Below are positions 42,978 to 46,625 of a stretch of 46,625 nucleotides of DNA, piece by piece. Location of the stretch: assembly GCA_019118345.1 (NCBI GenBank), contig DWZD01000050.1, forward strand, positions 1 through 46,625, written 5' to 3'. This DNA comes from Candidatus Desulfovibrio intestinavium. GTDB taxonomy: Bacteria; Desulfobacterota; Desulfovibrionia; Desulfovibrionales; Desulfovibrionaceae. Made by a program: the position numbers and the translations under genes. The notes beneath the pieces were generated by a model that was given only the letters and a program-made list of their open reading frames with translations, was not told where the DNA came from and did not search any database. How positions within the stretch are numbered: position 1 is the stretch's first letter; every line of letters starts with the position of its first letter.

Positions 42978-43661
42978 ATGAGCCGCTTCGAGATCTTTTC
43001 ACAGCAACGCCTTGGCAATACCTGGCGCAACCTGCGTTCCGACTGGAACCGTTATGCGGGCACTGGCGGCCTGCTGGGCATGGCCGCCTCCTTCGGCGCC
43101 TTCTGGCGGCAGGCCATTTGCGCGCCGCACGGCGTGGGCGCGGTCTGTCCCAGCAGCGCGGCACTGGCCCAGACCATGGCCGCGCTGTTGCCGCCGTCCG
43201 TACTGACCGGCGAGGATCTGGTGGTGGAACTGGGGCCGGGCACGGGCGTCGTGACCCGTGCCCTGCTTGACAGGGGCATCGCGCCGCAACGCCTTTTGCT
43301 CATCGAGCGCATGCCCACCTTCTGCCGCATGTTGCAGGCCCGCTTTCCCCATGTTCCCGTGGTGCTGGGGGACGCCATGCGCCTGCAGGACTATCTGCCG
43401 CACCGGCGGGTGGCGGCCATTGTCTCGTCCCTGCCCCTGCTCAGTCTGCCGCCGGAATGCCGCTCCGGGATCATCGCGGCCATGCGGCGCAGTCTGGATG
43501 CCGACGGCTGCATTGTCCAATTTACCTATGCCCTGTGGGGCAGGACGCCCCTGCGCCGGGCGGGCTTTACGGCGGACTGCTGCCGCCGCGTCATCTTCAA
43601 CGTGCCGCCCGCGCGGGTGGAACGCCTGCGCCGGCCCGCGCCGAACGCGGCGGCCGGATAA
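42978..43661 (+). CDS. PmtA-like SAM-dependent methyltransferase
   Basis: A 227-aa class I methyltransferase. The SAM site VVELGPGTGVVTRALLDRG is followed by LLIERMPTFCRML and VVLGDAMRL, and then AIVSSLPLLSLPP. This order matches phospholipid N-methyltransferase PmtA-type proteins. The substrate could be phosphatidylethanolamine, but a rRNA-type family relation is also possible. No clear Shine-Dalgarno beyond aaagga 8 bases before the ATG. Confidence 0.72.
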   Translation: MSRFEIFSQQRLGNTWRNLRSDWNRYAGTGGLLGMAASFGAFWRQAICAPHGVGAVCPSSAALAQTMAALLPPSVLTGEDLVVELGPGTGVVTRALLDRGIAPQRLLLIERMPTFCRMLQARFPHVPVVLGDAMRLQDYLPHRRVAAIVSSLPLLSLPPECRSGIIAAMRRSLDADGCIVQFTYALWGRTPLRRAGFTADCCRRVIFNVPPARVERLRRPAPNAAAG

Positions 43662-43724
43662 GGCCGCCCGGCCCGACTGGCAAACCGGCGCGACGCCAGC
43701 TGACAATTCTTCGGAGAGCGGACA

Positions 43725-44153
43725 ATGACCGTCCTGACCATTCTGATCGTCATTGCGCTGGTCGCCAGCGTACTGTGGGGCTGCATGGCCTTCAACGCGC
43801 ATTGCGACAGGAAATTTTCCTACCGCTTCTTTACGCAGGCATCCTTTGCCATAACGGCAGTCGCCGTGCTGCTGATCTATGGCGGCCATGCCTGGTACGC
43901 ATCGGCCGCAGCCGCTCAGGGCGACACCTTGAACGGCATCATCCTCATGGGCCTTGGGGGCCTCGCAGGGCTGGGACTTCTGCGCTACAACGTCAAGCGC
44001 ACCAATCTGCCTTACGGTCTGGGCGGTTCCGTCCTGCAACTGGGACTTTATGCCCCGCTGCTGTATGTCGGCCTTTTCTTCCTCATTCTGGCGCTGGCGG
44101 TCTCCTTTTTCCTCCTGCTGGGGGTGCGCCCCGTCTATATCATCAACCGCTGA
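43725..44153 (+). CDS. Small integral membrane protein, unknown
   Basis: A 142-aa protein with about four predicted membrane helices (LTILIVIALVASVLWG, YRFFTQASFAITAVAVLLIYG, LNGIILMGLGGLAGLGLL, LYAPLLYVGLFFLILALAVSFF). CGGAGAG before the ATG. No family recognised; genes of this type often lie near phospholipid enzymes but that is context only. Confidence 0.65.
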   Translation: MTVLTILIVIALVASVLWGCMAFNAHCDRKFSYRFFTQASFAITAVAVLLIYGGHAWYASAAAAQGDTLNGIILMGLGGLAGLGLLRYNVKRTNLPYGLGGSVLQLGLYAPLLYVGLFFLILALAVSFFLLLGVRPVYIINR

Positions 44154-45067
44154 GGCCGGCGGAAGCCGACGTCATGGGCCTCGGGCCTGAATCCATGCCG
44201 GCTTGCGCCCTGCTTGCGGACGGTGCACGTCCGTGCCCGTTTCTCTCCATCCGCCACAGCATCCGCATGGCCCCGGCGTTGATGCCCGGGATATGCAGGC
44301 GCAAAGCCTGCCGTTGAGGTCATTGCCGAAAAAGGCGGGATGGAGGCCGCCCTGCCAGCGGCAGAGATGACGGGGGCTTGCCGCGCAGGCAGGCCCGGTC
44401 GGGTGAGTCGCCGTCTTCGCCGCACGGATGCTGGGAAAACGTCAGGCCGTTTTCGGGGCGCAGGGACGCGAAATGAGCCGCACAAATGTCGCCGTCCGGC
44501 CTCTCCTCGCGTGAGCGCTTCCAGAAGGCCTGCAATCCTCCAGCGTCGTTTCGGCGAGGACGCCGGTCAAGGCGGCATCCATGCTGACGGCGCAGCATTC
44601 CCCTTCTTCGGCTTCTTCTTCAGCCGTGCAGGCCCATGCCGCCATGCACGGCCTTTTCCGGCGGCAAGCGTGTTTCACGCCGGCATGGCGTTCGCCCCAA
44701 TTCAGGACGCGCCACGGCAATCTTGACCGGGAACGTGCCGGCGGGCCGGTCAGCGACAGGGGAACGTCTCGGGCGGCTTTCGTCTGTCAGACAGGAGAGC
44801 GGATGCAGTTCACGATCTGCCGGTGGGACAAGGTCGCCCCGACAGGGGGTAGTCCGCCTCGGCGGCCATCCGGCTCCCGGCAAGCTGGCGCTCCCGCTTC
44901 ACCGTCCCGCGCAGCTTCTGCCGCAGCCGGTCATGGCGTTCCTGCCATGACAGATTCGTGGGCGTTCCTGCCCGATTTTTGCAAATGGCGGCACGCCGCA
45001 AACCGCAGCGACGCATTGACGGCGCATGGTCGGAGAGGGAGGAGCGCCCCCACGCGCTGCGCTCCGT
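44154..45067. other. Gene-poor stretch
   Basis: Over 900 bp without any frame that looks like a known protein. Short open frames on both strands have GC-bias-like composition and no signal or domain. It could be degraded coding sequence or an RNA gene; no clear remnant was recognised. Confidence 0.4.
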
Positions 45068-45505
45068 TTAGCCCTCGCTGTCCCGGCTTCGCCGGAACAC
45101 GCCGAAGCGACAGAGCAGGTAGACCACAACGGCCACCGCCACGGCGACAAGGGGCATGGCCGCCTCGTACGGAAGCCCCAGCCCCATGACAAGGGTGAGC
45201 AGAACCGAATTGAGGCCCAGGCCGAAAAGCTGCACCAGCGCAAACGCGGGCAGCCGCCGTCGGGGGCTGCCCGTCTGCCGGGAATCCTCGAATGTCCAGC
45301 GGCTTTGCCCCAGATAGGAAACAAAAAAGCTCAGAACATAGGCCAGCCCGTTGCCGGCAAGCACCGGCAGCCGCAGCGCCTTGACGAACAGCAGGCCCAG
45401 CAGGGCATAACTGAGCGTTGCCGCGCCGCCCACCACGCAGAAGCGTATCCAGCGGCAGGTCAACAGCCTCCTCGCGCAGGCGAGAAGACAGACGGGCAGC
45501 CTCAT
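45068..45505 (-). CDS. GtrA-family flippase-like protein
   Basis: A 145-aa protein with four membrane helices (RFCVVGGAATLSYALLGLLF, GNGLAYVLSFFVSYLGQSRWTFED, PAFALVQLFGLGLNSVLLTLV, PLVAVAVAVVVYLLCRFGVF). The N-terminal FCVVGGAATL and SRWTFED signature is typical. GtrA moves lipid-linked sugars across the membrane. ATGA overlap with the GtrB-like gene upstream makes them a pair. Confidence 0.86.
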   Translation of the reverse strand: MRLPVCLLACARRLLTCRWIRFCVVGGAATLSYALLGLLFVKALRLPVLAGNGLAYVLSFFVSYLGQSRWTFEDSRQTGSPRRRLPAFALVQLFGLGLNSVLLTLVMGLGLPYEAAMPLVAVAVAVVVYLLCRFGVFRRSRDSEG

Positions 45506-46467
45506 AGCGTCTTTTCCACAAGGTAACGCGGACGCCGCTTGACCTCATTGAAAATCTTGGACACATATTCGCCCAGAAGCGCCAGGCAGAACAACTGTAC
45601 CGACCCGAGCAGCAGCACCACGATGATCAGGGACGTCCAGCCGGGGATGGTTTCCCCTTCCAGATACTTGAGCAGAGAAACCGCGCTGTAGGCCAGGGCC
45701 GTGCACATGCACAGCAGCCCCATGAAGGCCGAGAGCCGCAGCGGCGTGGGACTGCAGGCAGTAATGCCCTTCCAGGCGAAGCAGACCATTTTCCAGAAGG
45801 GGTATTTGCTTTTGCCGGCGGCACGCTCGCGCCGCGTGTAATACACCCTGCCGCTGCTGAAGCCCAACGAGGGGAACAGGCCCCGCAGGAAAAGGCCCTG
45901 CTCGGGGAAGGCGTCCAGTACCTCAAGCACGCGCCGCCCTACCAGCCGATAGTCGGCGTGATCCGGGATGAGCGGCGTCTTCAGGCGGCGCATGAGCGCA
46001 TAGAACAAATGGGCCGTGCCCCGCTTCAGCCGCGTATCCGTGCTGCGGTCGCAGCGCACTCCGTAGACGATCTCCTTTCCCTCGGCATACTGCGCAAGCA
46101 TTTCGGGAATGACGCCGATATCGTCCTGCAGATCCGCGTCCAGGCTGATGATGCAATCCGCCCCCCAATCCCGGGCCGTGATCATGCCCGCCCAGACGGC
46201 GTTCTGATGTCCGGCATTGGCCGCAAAGCGAATGGCGCGGCACTGCGGGTCATGTGCATGCCGCGATTCCAGCAGGCGCCAGGTGGCATCGCTGCTGCCG
46301 TCATCCACATAAAGGACATAGCTGTCCTCCCGCACCAGCCCGCGCGACGCGCAGGAAGCCAGCACCTCGGCCAGGGCCGTCATGGTGCCGGGCAGGATTT
46401 CCTCCTCATTGAAGCAGGGCACAACCAGAACAAGCAAGGGCGGTCGGGGCGATGTGGAATGGGGCAT
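45502..46467 (-). CDS. GtrB/DPM1-like polyprenyl-phosphate glycosyltransferase (GT2)
   Basis: A 321-aa membrane GT2 enzyme that makes a polyprenyl-phosphate sugar for glycan decoration. Motifs: VVPCFNEEEILPGTMTAL, YVDDGSSDATW, SLDADLQDDIGVIPEML (DxD), then RRERAAGKSKYPFWKMV; two C-terminal helices. The ATG at 46467 fits this family; the frame to 46542 adds an unsupported stretch. AGAGAG precedes the ATG. Confidence 0.88.
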   Translation of the reverse strand: MPHSTSPRPPLLVLVVPCFNEEEILPGTMTALAEVLASCASRGLVREDSYVLYVDDGSSDATWRLLESRHAHDPQCRAIRFAANAGHQNAVWAGMITARDWGADCIISLDADLQDDIGVIPEMLAQYAEGKEIVYGVRCDRSTDTRLKRGTAHLFYALMRRLKTPLIPDHADYRLVGRRVLEVLDAFPEQGLFLRGLFPSLGFSSGRVYYTRRERAAGKSKYPFWKMVCFAWKGITACSPTPLRLSAFMGLLCMCTALAYSAVSLLKYLEGETIPGWTSLIIVVLLLGSVQLFCLALLGEYVSKIFNEVKRRPRYLVEKTL

Positions 46468-46563
46468 CTCTCTCTCTTTTTGCAGAGGCGCAAGCAGGTA
46501 GTGTCCAGAATTTTTCGCACATTCTTTGAGGCAGTCTAACAAGACAGGCAGGATTGGCCCGGC

Positions 46564-46611
46564 GCGGTCCTTGCGAGCGACACCTTCACATATGTCGCGG
46601 CTGCAAGGACC
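46564..46611. terminator. Stem-loop near the right edge
   Basis: The ends 46564-46573 and 46602-46611 pair over 10 bases (cggtccttgc with gcaaggaccg), and inner bases agcgaca/tgtcgcg also pair, giving a long hairpin with a small internal bulge. It sits upstream of the GtrB gene and may be the terminator of a gene beyond the window. Confidence 0.5.
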
Positions 46612-46625
46612 GTGACGGGGGGCCT

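Noticed and set aside
44581..45189. 202-codon plus-strand frame
   Set aside because: Partly antisense to gtrA, Arg/Ser/Pro-rich, with no Shine-Dalgarno or domain.

Overview
The window is about 65% GC and looks like a chromosomal segment of a sulfate-reducing Desulfovibrio-type bacterium (Desulfovibrionaceae). The main reason is a complete coo-type, CO/energy-converting [NiFe]-hydrogenase operon (cooMKLXUH, hypA, cooF). Family features such as a DUF4911 protein, a SprA-like protein and a MotA/MotB pair agree with this. No tRNA, rRNA, CRISPR array or full insertion sequence was seen.

Layout. 1-1222 (-): N-terminal part of a repetitive autotransporter-like surface protein, cut by the left edge. 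1223-2130: gene-free stretch with strong hairpins. 2131-5940 (+): hexapeptide acyltransferase, then a DEAD-box helicase fused to a DEDD exonuclease, resembling a single-chain MrfA-MrfB. 5996-6871 (-): metF behind a promoter that contains an ArsR-type palindrome. 7195-15971 (+): the coo hydrogenase operon, with start/stop overlaps or short gaps, including an undescribed 74-residue four-cysteine protein between cooL and cooX. 16054-19771 (-): ogt, an MFS transporter, a small acidic protein and a glycosyltransferase-like protein. 19968-26595: HD-GYP response regulator, an AT-rich lipoprotein, an RsmF-like rRNA methylase, a secreted FG-GAP protein, purD and purE. 27115-30899: surface polysaccharide genes (polyprenyl-phosphate sugar transferase, GT4, sugar-nucleotide epimerase). 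30990-35342: AsmA-family protein, motA and motB. 35649-42815: SprA-like protein, MFS, azlCD, DUF4911, MarR, a frameshifted MFS, and a FadL-like porin. 42978-46467: phospholipid-methyltransferase-like enzyme, a small membrane protein, a gene-poor gap, and a gtrA/gtrB pair.

The clearest non-coding discovery is a ~301-bp repeat present twice in opposite orientation (26817-27117 and 34294-34594). It has imperfect terminal inverted repeats ending in TA, like a MITE. Each copy lies directly behind a gene, and its terminal TAG is that gene's stop codon. One copy separates motA from motB.

Functionally, the coo operon encodes a membrane complex that oxidises a ferredoxin-type donor (via CooF) and evolves H2 while pumping ions through CooM/CooK. 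The CO dehydrogenase CooS and regulator CooA are not in the window.
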